Assembly: GCA_029216955.1 (NCBI GenBank) | Contig: JANAVB010015614.1 | Coordinates: forward strand, 16,831-80,830 | Origin: Iris pallida | Taxonomy: Eukaryota > Streptophyta > Magnoliopsida > Asparagales > Iridaceae | DNA length: 64,000 nucleotides | Direction: 5' to 3' | Shown here: positions 33,855 to 48,270 of the stretch, piece by piece | Layout of the letters: each line of letters starts with the position of its first letter | Numbering within the stretch: position 1 is the first letter of the stretch | Translations under genes and position numbers: made by a program | The notes under the pieces: generated by a model | Told to the model about the DNA's origin: nothing | Seen by the model: the letters and a program-made list of their open reading frames with translations, nothing else | Databases searched by the model: none

Positions 33855-36800
33855 CATTCTCGTCGCCTCATATCCCGCAGTAGCATTGTTTGATTCAGGA
33901 GCATCACACTCATTTATATCTGCACAATTTGCGACACGGCTAGGAATAGAGTTTGAGGCATTGCCAGGGAGGTTGAATATACTCACTGGCAATAGGTTCG
34001 TAGGAGTTAGTAGAGTTATTCTAGCGTGTAGCGTTGTTGTTTACGGGCATTCCTTACCCGCCCGGTTGATAGAATTTCCTGTTAGAAATTTCGACGTTAT
34101 CTTAGGCATGGACTGGCTGAAAGACAGTCATGCGACAATAGATTATCGTAGAGGGAGTGTATCTTTTGATATCCCAGGCATGAAGAGGTTCACCTTAGTC
34201 AGATCAGAGGCAACTCAGCAAGAGCAGGGAGTAATAGCGGCAATGGAAGAAGTTCAAGTTCCGAAGGTAGTTGAAGAGTTTCTGGATGTATTTCCTGAAG
34301 AACTTCCAGGTCTACTACCGGTTAGGGATATTGAGTTCTGTATAGAATTGGCACCTGGAACTAAACCGATATCAGATCGAGTTTACAGAATGGCGGATTC
34401 AGAGCAGGCCAAGGTATATCATCACATAGAAGAACTGAAGGAGAAGAAGTTTATCCAAGCTAGCATATCGCCATGGGCAGCACCAGTGGTACTTGTAGGA
34501 AAGAAGGATGGATCATCCAGATTGTGTATTGATTACAGGAAGCTTAACGCGGAAACAGTAAAGAACAAATATCCACTACCAATGATCGACGACTTATTTG
34601 ATCAGTTGAGCAGGGCTAGAGTTTTCTCTAAGATAGATCTTCGTTCAGGGTACCATCATGTGAGGGTTCGGAAGGAGGATATTCCCAAGACAACATTCAG
34701 GTCGAAGTATGGGCATTATGAATTCTTAGTAATGCCGTTTGGTTTGACCAATGCTCCAGCAATATTTATGGATTTGATGAACCGCATCTTTATGCCATAC
34801 TTAGATCAGTTTGTCGTTGTGTTTCTTGACGACATTTTTGTATACTCTACTAGTAAAGAGGAGCATGAGGACCACCTTAGGAAAGTGTTACAAGTTCTGA
34901 GGGAGAACCAGTTGTATGCCAAGCTCAGCAAGTGTGAGTTCTGGACGGATCATATTTCATTTTTGGGTCATATCATATCAGGAGCTGGAGTAGCAGTAGA
35001 TCCCAAGAAGGTAGAAGCAGTAGAGAGCTGGCCAGTACCCAAGACCGTAGCTGATGTACGGAGTTTCTTGGGATTGGCAGGATATTACAGGAGATTCGTA
35101 TCGAATTTTGCAAGACTTTCAGCACCCATGACCCGCTTGACACGGAAGGATGTGCCATTCATCTGGTCGGCAGAGTGCCAGGCATCATTTGACACCTTGA
35201 AGTAGAAGTTGATATCAGCGCCTATTCTTACATTGCCAGTTGGACCCGGAGGTTTTACAGTATATTGTGATGCGTCGGGTAAAGGACTTGGATGTGTCTT
35301 CATGCAGCATGGGAAGGTGATAGCGTACGCATCTAGGCAACTTCGAGACCACGAGAAGAATTACCCAACTCATGACTTGGAGTTGGCGGCAGTAGTATTT
35401 GCTTTGAAGCTATGGAGGCATTACTTATATGGTGATCGAGTGGATATGTACACGGACCATAAAAGTCTGAAGTACATCTTTACTCAGAAGGAGCTGAACA
35501 TGAGGCAGAGGAGATGGTTAGAGCTGATCAAGGATTACGACGTAGAGCTTCAGTATCATCCAGACAAGGCTAATGTGGTAGCAGACGCTCTTAGCAGGAG
35601 AGGCGACGCATTTATGTTGACAACACAGAAGCACATTTTAGAAGACCTTCAGGAGATGGACATCGAGGTTATACTTCCTAGTGATGTAGGAATTCTGGCG
35701 AGTCTACAAGTCCAATCTGACTTGGTAGATAGGATCAAGGCAGCTCAGGCACAGGACCTAAGGATTCAGAAGCTTAGGGCAGAATGTGAGTCAGGGCTCA
35801 GGAAGGAGATGCAAATTCATGAAGATGGTACGCTTAGGTTTGGATCACGCCTATGTGTGCCTAGTGGAGATATCAGACAGGAAGTTATGGCAGAATCTCA
35901 CAGTTCCCAGTATTCTATACATCCTGGAGGGACCAAGATGTACCAAGATATCAAGCAACACTTCTGGTGGAACGGAATGAAGAGAGAGATAGCTAGATTT
36001 GTTTTCCGTTGCTTGGTATGTCAGCAAGTGAAGGCAGAGCAGCAGAGGCCAGCTGGATTATTACAGCCACTTTCTATCCCAGAATAGAAGTGGGAGCACA
36101 TCACAATAGACTTTGTGACCGGTTTACCGAGATCACCTAGTGGTAAAGATGCTATTTGGGTGATAGTAGATCGGCTTACAAAGGTAGCACACTTTCTTCC
36201 TTTCAGAGTAGGGCAATCTACAGAAAAGTTGGCAGAGTTGTATATGCAACAGATAGTCAGGCAGCATAGAGTCCCTGTCAGTATTGTGTCCGACAGAGAT
36301 ATCCGTTTTACATCACATTTCTGGAAGAGCTTACATCATAGTCTGGGCACCAAGTTAAGATTTAGCACGGCTTACCATCCACAGACGGACGGGCAACCAG
36401 AAAGAACAATTCAGACTTTAGAAGATATGTTGCGAGCTTGCACCCTAGATTTTGGAGGATCTTGGGAGAGCCACCTGCACTTAGTTGAGTTTTCATACAA
36501 CAATAGTTATCAAGCCAGTATCCGGATGGCGCCATTCGAAGCTCTATATGGTAAGAAGTGTAGATCACCACTAGCATGGGATGATATCGGGGAGAGGAAG
36601 ATGTTGGGCCCAGAAATGATTGTTCAGACAGTTGAATTGGTCAAGGGAATTAGAGAACGACTTCGAGTTGTACAGGACCGACATCGTCATTGGGCGGACC
36701 AGCATCGTAGACCGCTAGAGTTTTCTGTTGGGGACCACGTGTTCTTGCGAATCTCATCTATCCGTGGGGTCATTAGATTTGGCGTTCACGGGAAGTTGAG

Positions 36801-37210
36801 TCCGCGATACGTAGGACCATTCGTTATCCTTGATAGGGTAGGCGATGTTGCTTATCGTTTATCCCACGTTTATCCCTTCCACCTTCGTTACGAGAGGTGC
36901 ATGACGTATTTTATGTATCTCAATTGTGAAGGTATGTATCGGACCCCAGCCATATCCTTGATCATTCTGAGTTGGTTGTTGGTACCAACTTGTCTTACGA
37001 GGAGCAGCCGGTGTCCATTTTGGATCGGAGAGAGAAAATACTCAAGAATCGAACAATTAGCCTTGTCCGGGTTGTTTGGGGTCATCACTCATTAGGAGAG
37101 TCAACGTGGGAACGTGAGGATGATATCCGATCACGGTATCCACATCTGTTTGACTCACAAGGTATATTTCTTCCCGTGTACCTTGATTGCCTTAACCCCT
37201 CATGCTTGTC
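33838..37210 (+). pseudogene. pol of the Gypsy element (PR-RT-RNaseH-IN-chromodomain), broken
   Basis: Polyprotein that copies and integrates the element. Protease: [14 protein letters not shown] (about 33880). Reverse transcriptase: [34 protein letters not shown] and the catalytic FLDDIFVYS (about 34822). RNase [14 protein letters not shown] and [12 protein letters not shown]. Integrase: zinc-finger end [14 protein letters not shown], core TGLPRSPSGKDAIWVIVDRL, STAYHPQTDGQPERTIQT, and GPY/F-like KLSPRYVGPFVILDRVGDVAYRL. The chromodomain-like end has PVSILDRREKILKNRTISLV and GESTWEREDDIRSRYPHLF. Breaks: TAG at 35203-35205, TAG at 36085-36087, a frameshift near 36870, TGA at 36927-36929. Domain order and the chromodomain support a chromovirus; Tekay/Del-like is the likeliest clade. 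Confidence 0.92.
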
Positions 37211-37363
37211 ACCTCATAGATAGAACTACTTGATATCGTAGATTGTTAATATAGATATGTTATCTGCTAGTTAAATATTGAAGAATGATTACTTGCTCAA
37301 GTTTCTTGTACCTAGATCAGCTCGGTTTTTTCTATCCTGCTTGGATTTAAAATTTCGAGGACG

Positions 37364-37388
37364 GAATTTTTTCTAAGGAGGGTAGAGA
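37364..37388 (+). other. Polypurine tract of the Gypsy element
   Basis: TTCTAAGGAGGGTAGAGA directly before the 3' LTR at 37389, preceded by TTTCGAGGACGGAATT. The primer for plus-strand DNA synthesis. The same context occurs, reversed, at 50457-50490 and 59781-59815. Confidence 0.85.
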
Positions 37389-40234
37389 TGTCACTTTCCG
37401 TTCCCAGAATACGTATTTATTTAATATTTATCATGCATTTGTTCTGTATTTAAATTCTTCAATTTCGCGCTTATTAATTTTCTTGCATTTATTTTCTGCT
37501 TTTTCTTGGCTCTTGGTTCATTTCGGTTCATGGTAAACCAACTTGGTGTGGTTTGGTTCAACATGGAAAGGAATAGATGGCTTAGATTTGGTGGAGAGAA
37601 TGAATGGTGGAGATCCACTTGACCTTGATATAAAAGTTATTCTTTCATTCTCTCTCTTTATTCATTCACATTTACTTCTCCACCAAACCCTAACCCACTT
37701 GTGAGAGGCAAGTACATCTTGCACACCATGAGAGATTTTATGTATCCCCATTTATTTTTAGTCTATGTTGTTCATCTTCTCTTCCTCTACAAGTTTAGGT
37801 CTTGAAGTTTTTGATTTCCATGGATGGTTGGGTGTAGATCTAAGTTTTAAGTTTTAGTTTTCGTATGGATTTTATGGTTTTGATCTATCAAACTCTGTTA
37901 TTTTCGAAAATAAGTGGTTCCATGTTGTAGAGAATTTAATTCTACTAAAGTTTGGCTTTTAAAAAGTTAGATTCCGATTTATTTTGAGGAAGTTATGGCC
38001 AAACAATTTTGGTCAAACTTCTATGTTCATCTGCAGCATGAACCACATGTCGCAGTAGAGCCGCATAGATGTTGCGGTTGGGCCGCATGAGGTCGCATGT
38101 CGCAGTAGAGCCGCATAGATGTCGCAGTTGGGCCGCATGAGGCCGCATGACGCAGTAGAACCGCATAGATGTCGCGGTTGGACCGCATGAGGCCGCATGT
38201 CGCAAGTAGAGCCGCATAGATGTCGCGGTTGGGCCACATTAGGCCGCATGTCGCAGTTGAGCCGCATGATGCCACGAATGAGCCGCATGGGGCACATATC
38301 ACAGTTGAGCCGCATGATGCCGCGAATGAGCCGCATGGGGCACATGTTGCAGTTGAGCCGCATGGTGTCGCAGTTGGGCCGCATGGGGCACATGTCGCAG
38401 TTGAGCCGCATGGTGTCGCAGTTAGGCCGCATGAGCTGTATGTCGCAGTTGAGCCGCATATGGTGTCGCAGTAGGGCCGCATGAGCCGCATATCGCAATA
38501 GGTCCGCATACATGTCGCATAATAGGCCGCATATGCCTATTTTGGTTGTTTCTGACTGTTATATGTCCTATTTTGACTGAATTATGGCTAGAATTTCTTC
38601 TAACTCCCAACATGAAAGTTGTAGATATTTTTCTTGGCTTCAAGAATGTGTTACCAACTATTTTATGCTAGTTATAGACTCGACCATGCTTAATACTAAT
38701 CTGACTTTCATGCCTCGTTACGAATTGACCCCGACTGTTACTTTGACTAATAATTGATCATGCGTTCCTAGTTGGAACTAAGAGACTGGCTAGTCGTCTT
38801 ATTGAATTGAATGAATGAGACACGTTCATATTAATTATGAACTATTGTAATCGACTGGCTGATCCCGAATATTGACATACAGGCACATGCAGGCTTCAAT
38901 TTATTTATTTATTTATTTATTTATTTTACAAAAGCAGCATGTGTACTTTATGGTCAAGGCAAGATTACTCCATGGTTAGTTCTGATTGTTGCATTACGCT
39001 ATGTAAGACCTGCAACCTAATCGCACTGGTATCGTTGTAGAGTTGTGCATATCGTACCCCGTACGAAAGTACTCATTTGAATGACCATGACCCACGGCAT
39101 GGGATTTCACTTAACGTAGAGACTATTAAGTTAAATAAAATAATGATTGCATGGAGAAAATGGATTTCCGAGTTCTTACATGGCAGTCCTCTTGGGACTA
39201 GTAGTGCCCGACAGGCCGGCTGGTCTCCACAGATACTGCAAATCTGCCACACGGGCAGGGAGCGGTATCTGGTTATATTATCTATTGTATATTGTATATT
39301 GATGACGGGCGTCCTGCTGGGACTCGTCTAATTCATGATTGGCGCAATTGATTGACTGGGTAAAGTAGCCTTGTTTGCACATAGTAAGAACTGAGGAATC
39401 CCTATTGCATAATTCCAGGATAACTTGGAACTCACAGTAGCAAGCCGTAGTAGTTGAATGGCCGTTTAAATTAATTTGTTTGTGTACTGTATGTCCTCTG
39501 TTACCTAACTGAGATGATCAGAATGTCAGGACATGACGTGCCAACTTCTGTCCTTGTTTGGTTGGGAGGTTGGTTCAAACTGTCGTGATACTATGTGAAT
39601 CCCAGTAGAAAGCAGAGATCTATTTATCATATTTTCTCATTACTGGTTTTAATCCCTCATATCGTGCTTCCTTGTGGTACTTGCTATTAGAGGTCTAACC
39701 TCTCTGGTTTTGCATGGCCAGATTTAGAGCCGGTCCCTGAGGATCCAGCTTACTTCTACCTCTACGATGGTCAACACTAGAGGGATGATCGCAGGAGGGC
39801 TCGAGTGGGTTTTCTTACTTCCCCGCTCGTTTTGTTAAATACTTTATACTTTGCCGTTTGGCACCGACATGTTAGTCGGATTGTCTTGTATCTACTTTTG
39901 CATAATTGTAACTAAGTCAGGCTGCAGCTGATAATAATTGTGTATACTGACTACATCATCTGACTGTGTTTTGTAAAGCCAGATATCAAGAATATTTTGA
40001 CTGAGCGTTTGGGACGCCTTACTGCTTTATCTTACATGTTCTCTATTTTCTGTTTCTTGTTTGAATGATTGAGACAATAGATGTGAAGTGACCATAGGGA
40101 GACTTTCATGTAGTATGCACCCCCTCGTCTTGTTAGACAGCATTGATCGTATTATACGGTATTCATCTACCCGTAATACGTAGCTGGCTGAGTTATTCTC
40201 CCGCTCTCCAGTATTCTGGTTCTGGGGCGTGACA
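37389..40234 (+). repeat. 3' LTR of the Gypsy element (2846 bp)
   Basis: Starts TGTCACTTTCC and ends GGGGCGTGACA, followed by the target copy GTTGC. TATA-like box at 37629-37636. About 50 bases longer than the 5' LTR because of one extra tandem unit. Confidence 0.95.
38038..38525 (+). repeat. GC-rich tandem array in the 3' LTR (one more unit than the 5' copy)
   Basis: 50-bp units at about 38058, 38108, 38158 and 38209, so four against three in the 5' LTR, then the same shorter units. Several point changes are CG to TG or CA. Confidence 0.92.
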
Positions 40235-40239
40235 GTTGC

Positions 40240-43200
40240 TATTCAATAATCAAAATATATTTTTTGGATTTTAAACGTATGTTGCTTACTAATTAATTAA
40301 TTTATTTTTGATTTTTTAATGCATGTTGCTCACAAATTTATTTATTTTTTTAACGCATATTTCACCCATTAAAATATATTCGAATTTTGCATTAATTTTA
40401 AAATAATTTATCAAAAATTTAAGCAAATATCATAATTTTGACTTTTAATGAATATCATGAACCCAATATCCTATTGAGAAAAAATATTAAAGCATGGTCA
40501 ATCTAATCTCAATAACAATTATTTATTTAATATTAAAGCATGTTCAAGAAAATTTGAATATCATTTAATCAGGCTTCCACTTTTATTTTTTTTAACGCCT
40601 GCTGCTAACGTATGTTGCTGTTCAGTAATTATTATTATTTTTTTAGATTTTAAACGTATGTTGCTTACTAATTAATTAATTTATTTTTGATTTTTTAATG
40701 CATGTTCCTCACTAATTTATTTATTTTTTAACTCATATTTCACTCATTAATTTTTTTTTTCAGTTTTAAGTTGTATTGAATGCCTACTGCTCACTTTAAA
40801 AAAAAAAAAATCTTTTTTGGTTTTTTAATGTTAATATTTTTTACTTTTCTAATGATAATATTTCGGAAGAAAACAAATTTTTTTTCTTGTAACATTTTGT
40901 CATATTAACCATCTTTCGAATATTTATAGTATTTCTAATAGCATTTTTCAAAGTATATTCGAATTTTTACGTAAATTTAAAATTATTTATCGAAAATTTA
41001 AGCAAATATCATAATTTTGGTTTTTATTGAATATCATGAACTCACTATCCTATTGAGAAAAATAATAAAGCTTGGTCAATCTAATTTCAATATTATTTAT
41101 TCATTTAATATTAAAACATGTTTAAGAAAATCTGAATATTATTTAATCAGGCTTCCACTATTTTTTTTAACGTCTGTTGCTATTCAATAATTGAAATTTA
41201 TTTTTTGGATTTTAAACGTATGTTGCTTACTAATTAATTTATTTATTTTTGATTTTTTAATGCATGTTGCTCACAAATTTATTTATTTTTTAACGCATAT
41301 TTCACCCATTAAAATATATTCGAATTTTTGCGTTAATTTTAATATAACTTATCAAAAATTTAAGCAAATATCATAATTTTGACTTTTAATGAATATCATG
41401 AACTCAATATCCTATTGAGGAAAAATATTAAAGCATGGTTAATCTAATCTCAATATCATTTATTCATTTAATATTAAAGCATGTTCAAGAAAATTTGAAT
41501 ATCATTTAATCAGGCTTTCACTATTATTTTTTTAACGCCTGCTGCTAACCTAAGTTGCTGTTCAGTAATTATTTTTTTTTTTTTTGAATTTTAAACGTAT
41601 GTTGCTTACTAATTAATTAATTTATTTTAATTTTTTAATGCATGTTGCTCACTAATTTATTTATTTTTTAAGTCATATTTCCCCCATTAATTTTTTTTTC
41701 GGTTTTAAGTTGTATTGAACGTCTACTGCTCACTTTTTTTTAAAAAAAAAATCTGTTTTGATTTTTTAACGATAATATTTTTTACTTTTCTAATTATAAT
41801 ATTTCGGAAGAGAACGAATTTTTTTTCTTTTAACATTTTGTCATATTAACCATCTTTCGAATATTTATAGTATTTTTAATAGCATTTTTCAAAGTATAAT
41901 CAAATTTTTACATTAATTTTAATATTATTTATCGAAAATTTAAGCAAATATCATAATTTGGTTTTTATTGAATATCATGAACTCACTATCCTATTGAGAA
42001 AAATAATAAAGCATGGTCAATCTAATTTCAATATTATTTATTTATTTAATCTTAAAACATGTTTACGAAAATCTGAGTATTTTTTAATCAGGCTTCCACT
42101 ATTTTTTTAACGTCTGCTACTAACGTATGTTGCTATTCAATAATTAAAATTTATTTTTTGGATTTTAAACGTACGTTGCTTACTAATTAATTAATTTATT
42201 TTTGATTTTTTAATGCATGTTGCTCACAATTTTATTTATTTTTTAACGCATATTTCACCCATTAAATATATTCGAATTTTTTGTGTTAATTTTAATATAA
42301 TTTATAAAAAATTTAAGCAAATATCATAATTTTGACTTTTAATGAATATCATGAACCCAGTATCCTATTGAGAAAAAATATTAAAGCATGGTCAATTTAA
42401 TCTCAATATCATTTATTTATTTAATATTAAAGCATGTTGAAGAAAATTTGAATATCATTTAATCAGGCTTCCACTATTATTTTTTTAACGCCTGCTGCTA
42501 AGGTATGTTGCTGTTCAGTAATTAATTTTTTTTTTTGGATTTTAAACGTATGTTGCTTACTAATTAATTAATTTATTTTTTGTTTTTTAATGCATGTTCC
42601 TCACTTATTTATTTATTTTTTTAACTCATATTTCACTCATTAATTTTTTTTCGGTTTTAAGTTGTATTGAACGCCTGCTGCTCATTTTTTTTTAAAAAAA
42701 AATTTGTTCCGGTTTTTTAACGATAATATTTTTTACATTTCTAATGATTATATTTCGGAAGAGAACGGATTTTTTTTCTTGTAACATTTTGTCATATTGA
42801 CCATCTTTCGAATATTTATAGTATTTTTAATAGCATTTTTCAAAGTATATTCGAATTTTTACGTTAATTTTAATATTATTTATCGAAAATTTAATCAAAT
42901 ATCAAAATTTTGGTTTTTATTGAATATCATGAACTCACTATCCTATTGAGAAAAATAATAAAGCATGGTTAATCTAATTTCAATATTATTTATTCATTTA
43001 ATATTAAAACATGTTTAAGAAAATCTGAATATTATTTAATCAGGCTTCCACTATTTTTTTTAACGTCTGCTGCTAATGTATGTTGCTATTCAATAATTGA
43101 AATTTATTTTTTGGATTTTAAACGTATGTTGCTTACTAATTAATTAATTTATTTTTGATTTTTTAATGCAGGTTGCTCACAAATTTATTTATTTTTTTAA

Positions 43201-45560
43201 CGCATATTTCACCCATTAAATATATTCAAATTTTTGCGTTAATTTTAATATAATTTATCAAAAATTTAAACAAATATCATAATTTTGACTTTTAATGAAT
43301 ATCATGAACCCAGTATCATATTGAGGAAAAATATTAAAGCATGGTCAATCTAATCTCAATATCATTTATTCATTTAATATTAAAGCATGTTCAAGAAAAT
43401 TTGAATATCATTTAATCAGGCTTCCACTATTTTTTTTAACGCCTGCTGCTAACGTATGTTGCTATTCAGTAATTAATTTTTTTTTTTTTTTGGATTTTAA
43501 ACGTATGTTGCTTACTAATTAATTAATTTATTTTTGATTTGTTAATGCATGTTGCTCACTAATTTATTTATTTTTTAACTCATATTTCACTCATTATTTT
43601 TTTTCGGTTTTAAGTTGTATTGAACGCCTACTGCTCACTTAAAAAAAAATCTGTTTTGATTTTTTAACGATAATATTTTTTACTTTTCTAATGATAATAT
43701 TTCGGAAGAGCACGAATTTTTTTTCTTGTAACATTTTGTCATATTAACCATCTTTCGAATATTTATAGTATTTTAAATAGCATTTTCAAAGTATATTCAA
43801 ATTTTTACGTTAATTTTAATATTATTTATCAAAAATTTAAGCAAATATCATAATTTTGGTTTTTATTGAATATCATGAACTCATTATCCTATTGAGAAAA
43901 ATAATAAAGCATGGTCAATCTAATTTCAATATTATTTATTCATTTAATATTAAAACATGTTTAAGAAAATCTGAATATTATTTAATCAGGCTTCCACTAT
44001 TTTTTTAACGCCTGCTGCTAACGTATGTTGCTATTCAATAATTGAAATTTATTTTTTGGATTTTAAACGTATGTTGCTTACTAATTAATTAATTTATTTT
44101 TGATTTTTTAATGCATGTTGTTCACAAATTTATTTATTTTTTTAACGCATATTTCACCCATTAAAATATATTCGAATTTTTTCATTAATTTTAATATAAT
44201 TTATCAAAAATTTAAGCAAATATCATAATTTGGACTTTTAATGAATATCATGAACCCAATATCCTATTGAGAAAAAAATATTAAAGCATGGTCAATCTAA
44301 TCTCAATATCTTTTATTCATTTAATATTAAAGCATGTTCAAAATAATTTGAATATCATTCAATCAGGCTTCCACTATTTTTTTTTTATTTTTAACGCCCG
44401 CTGCTAACGTATGTTGCTGTTCAGTAATTGATTTTTTTTTTTTTTGGATTTTAAACGCATGTTGCTTACTAATTAATTAATTTATTTTTTGTTTTTTAAT
44501 GCATGTTGCTAACTAATTTATTTATTTTTTCAACGCATATTTCACTCATTAAAATATTTTTTTTGTTTTAAGTTGTATTGAACGCCTACTGCTCACTATT
44601 TTTAAAAAAAATTCTCTTTTGGTTTATTTACGATAATATTTTTTTTTTACTTTTCTATTGATAATATTTTCGAAGAGAACGATTTTTTTTTATTATTATG
44701 ACATTTTGTCATATTAACCATCTTTCTAATATTTACAGTATTTTTAATATAATTTTTTAAAGTATATTCGAATTTGTACATTAATTTTGATATCATTTAT
44801 CGAAAATTTAAACAAATATCATAATTTTGATTTTTAATGAATATCATGAACCCACTATCCTATTGAGAAAAATATTAAAGCATGATCAATTTAATCTCAA
44901 TATCATTTATTCATTTAATATTAAAACATGTTCAAGAAAAGCTGAATATCATTTAATCAGGATTCCACAACCACTTTTTTTTTTATTTTTAACGCCTGCA
45001 GCAAACGTATGTTGCTGTTCAGTAATTGAATTTTGTTTGAATTTTAATCGTATGTTGGTTATTAATTAGTTAATTTATTTTTGGTTTTTTAATGCATGTT
45101 GCTCACTAATTTATTTATTGATTTAACGGATATTTCACTCATTAATTTTTTTTGTGGGGGACGTTTAAGTTCTGTTGAACGCTTACTGCTCACTTATTAA
45201 AAAAAATGTTTTGGTTTTTTAACAATAATATTTTTTACGTTTATAATGATAATATTTTTGAAAAGAATGAATTTTTTATTGTGACATTTTGTCATATTAA
45301 CCATCTTTCTAATATTTACATTATTTTAATATCATTTTCCAAAGTATATTCGAATTTTTACGTTAATTTTAATATCATTTATCGAAAACTTTAAGCAAAT
45401 ATAATAATTTTGACTTTTAATGAATATCATGAACCTACTATCCTATTGAGAAAAATATTAAAGCATGGTCAATCTAATCTCAATATCATTTATTCATTTA
45501 AAATTAAAGCATGTTTAAGAAAATCTGAATATTGTTTAATCAGGCTTCATGGTTGCACAA
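40240..45560 (+). repeat. AT-rich long-period satellite, right block
   Basis: Continuation of the array after the Gypsy insertion. The CAGGCTTCCACTA marker or its variants are at about 40569, 41149, 41510, 42090, 42462, 43040, 43417, 43988, 44362, 44959 and 45541. Spacings are 580, 361, 580, 372, 578, 377, 571, 374, 597 and 582. Long and short monomers alternate until the right edge, where the long form repeats. The short form lacks the part with the GATAATATTTTTTACTTTTC and TTTTGTCATATTAACCATCT markers. No coding capacity. Confidence 0.9.
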
Positions 45561-45639
45561 AATCTGAATATCATTTAATCAGTCCAGGTGATGGCGACGA
45601 CGACGGTGGATAGTTGTTCTTCAAAATATTGAATGTACC

Positions 45640-46194
<555 letters not shown>

Positions 46195-47889
46195 TGTCAC
46201 GTCCCAGTTCTAAAATATATAGGAACCTGAGCGCGACCATGCCAGCTAATACGATCTAGGGTATGTTCCCAATTTAATGGACTTAACCCTGGACGTACTC
46301 CGCTATAAAGGGGTAACTAAGAGTAACTGGAAGGATGTGCCTCACTCTAACCACTTGAGCTGTAGGTGTCACGTCCCAGTTCTAAAATATATAGGAACCT
46401 GAGCGCGACCATGCCAGCTAATACGATCTAGGGTAAGTTCCCAATTTAATGGACTTAACCCTGGACGTACTCCGCTGTAAAGGGGTAACTAAGAGTAACT
46501 GATTATCTACACCTTAATCCACAGTAATGAAAAGAATACCAAGAATGAACATAATATACTAAAGTTGGCCACCCAGTAATATACATGTTCGAGCAAGCTC
46601 GAGAAAATAATAAGCTTGGTAATAATAGGCTACATAGTAGCATGAAGCAAATATAGGTGAGGATATAAGCTGGAAAGAATAAATTTAAATAGCAAGAACA
46701 CATATATAAATGTATACCTGAGACCTTGGTGCATCATGCAGCACCTGCCAGCTACTCTGTACTAACTACTCAGCGAATACTTGGAGAGATCACCAGGTCC
46801 TCAGAGGGACGTAACAAGATACATAAATACATGCCATAATGTGAACTGAATATAAATGGACAACCTAAATCATAACATGGCCCAATATCCAGTCATCGAT
46901 CAGTAAACCATATCTCTGACAAATCCTGATCAATTGAAAGCATACCAGTCCATGATAAGACACTGTTCCTTGATACGGTCCGACATAGGTATACGTACTA
47001 ACCAGTCTATGTGAATGCATGTTGAAGACAACCTTTGGCGTATGGGTAGGTGAGTAAGAATTTACGTCGAAGCACGGGCCGACGTCGAATCACGAGCCAA
47101 GAGATTTGCGTCGAAATACAGGCCGAGCATCGGATCACGAGTCTATTAGTACTATACTAGCGTACCTCCCGACCGTACCTAGCGCTCAGCTAGTGGCCGC
47201 TGCCGGATATACCCAACTAGTAAGTACTCATGCCCACTGAGACTAGCATAAAATAATATAACTGTCTGTCCCATACGTCTATTGGTTGTCTTCTCCGTCC
47301 CAGGAAATGTACAAGTCGTATGCACGACTCAGACAATCCATATCTCAATGTGAGTCTCTAATCTAGACGCCATCTAACTCTATATGTACCGACACACGAA
47401 CCGCTCGCACCGATGATCAGTTGAATGTGTAAGTTCATGCCAACACAATGACTCTCACTCAAGGTGCCGTGTAATATCTTATGTCAAGTCATAGAAGTTA
47501 TTCGGGATAACTTACCATCTCGGGTGTATCTACTAACTCTAAGTTACACACACGCACACACCCATACATCGATGCCATCATCGATAAACCCAAGTCCACC
47601 ATGGATATACACTACCAATGTCACCAACTAACAATACAAGGATAAGTAATATAAACAGTACAAGTAGGACAAGGTATCTTGCCTGGGGTGAAGCAGTGAG
47701 CCGATGATGTCCTGTAGACAAATCATCAAGTCTAAGAAAGGTAGCAACATAGGAGTCTACATGAACGTCATCGGATGCTGAAATAAAGATCACCAACGTT
47801 CCCAGAATAAGAAAATAGCTAGGATAGATTATCCATAAGTCCAATTCTGGACACAGGGGCAAAATGGTAATTCAGATCAAGATGCGGTC

Positions 47890-48270
47890 CACCGTTCGAC
47901 CCACCTTGCACCAAAAAATGTGTCAAGATCAAAGTCATCAAAATCTTGCAACTATATGTTTACGAGTCCATAATGACGACACGAACCCAACGGTATGTCC
48001 GAAAGTGGATTCCGATGAGCTAATCTCAAAATAGCCCGTTGACTCGGACATTAGAATCCGTTTTGCACGAAGATGCGTGCCGGAGTCCTAGTGCACTAAA
48101 TCTAGCAAAGCATATGTCAACGAGTCTAGAATGAAGATACGAACCCAACGATATATCCGGAAGTAGATTCCGATGAGCCGGTCTCAAAATAACTCGTTGA
48201 CTCGGACAGTGGGGTCCACCTTGCACCGAAATACGTGTCAGGGCCTAAGTCCTCTAAATCAAGCAAACTT
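47890..48270 (+). repeat. 158-bp repeat inside LTR A, about 2.4 copies
   Basis: Marker ACGAACCCAACGRTATRTCC at about 47980 and 48138, with CTCGGACAKTRGRRTCC and TTGCACSRARATRCGTG in register, and a partial third copy after 48208. Confidence 0.82.

Larger units (their letters stand above)
29390..40234 (+). mobile_element. Complete Ty3/Gypsy chromovirus (Tekay/Del-like), 10.85 kb
   Basis: Two direct LTRs (29390-32183 and 37389-40234), each starting TGTCAC and ending GTGACA, flanked by the exact 5-bp target duplication GTTGC (29385-29389 and 40235-40239). The internal 5.2 kb has gag, protease, reverse transcriptase, RNase H, integrase and a chromodomain-like end, in that order, which defines Ty3/Gypsy chromoviruses. 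Several stops and frameshifts make it defective. It is inserted in the long-period satellite. Confidence 0.95.

Noticed and set aside
45410..45613. Forward frames such as MTFNEYHEPTILLRK, recurring at 28638 and 44827
   Set aside because: They recur in the same satellite monomer block but end at varied places and carry no domain; a frame kept by repeat similarity, not evidence of a gene.
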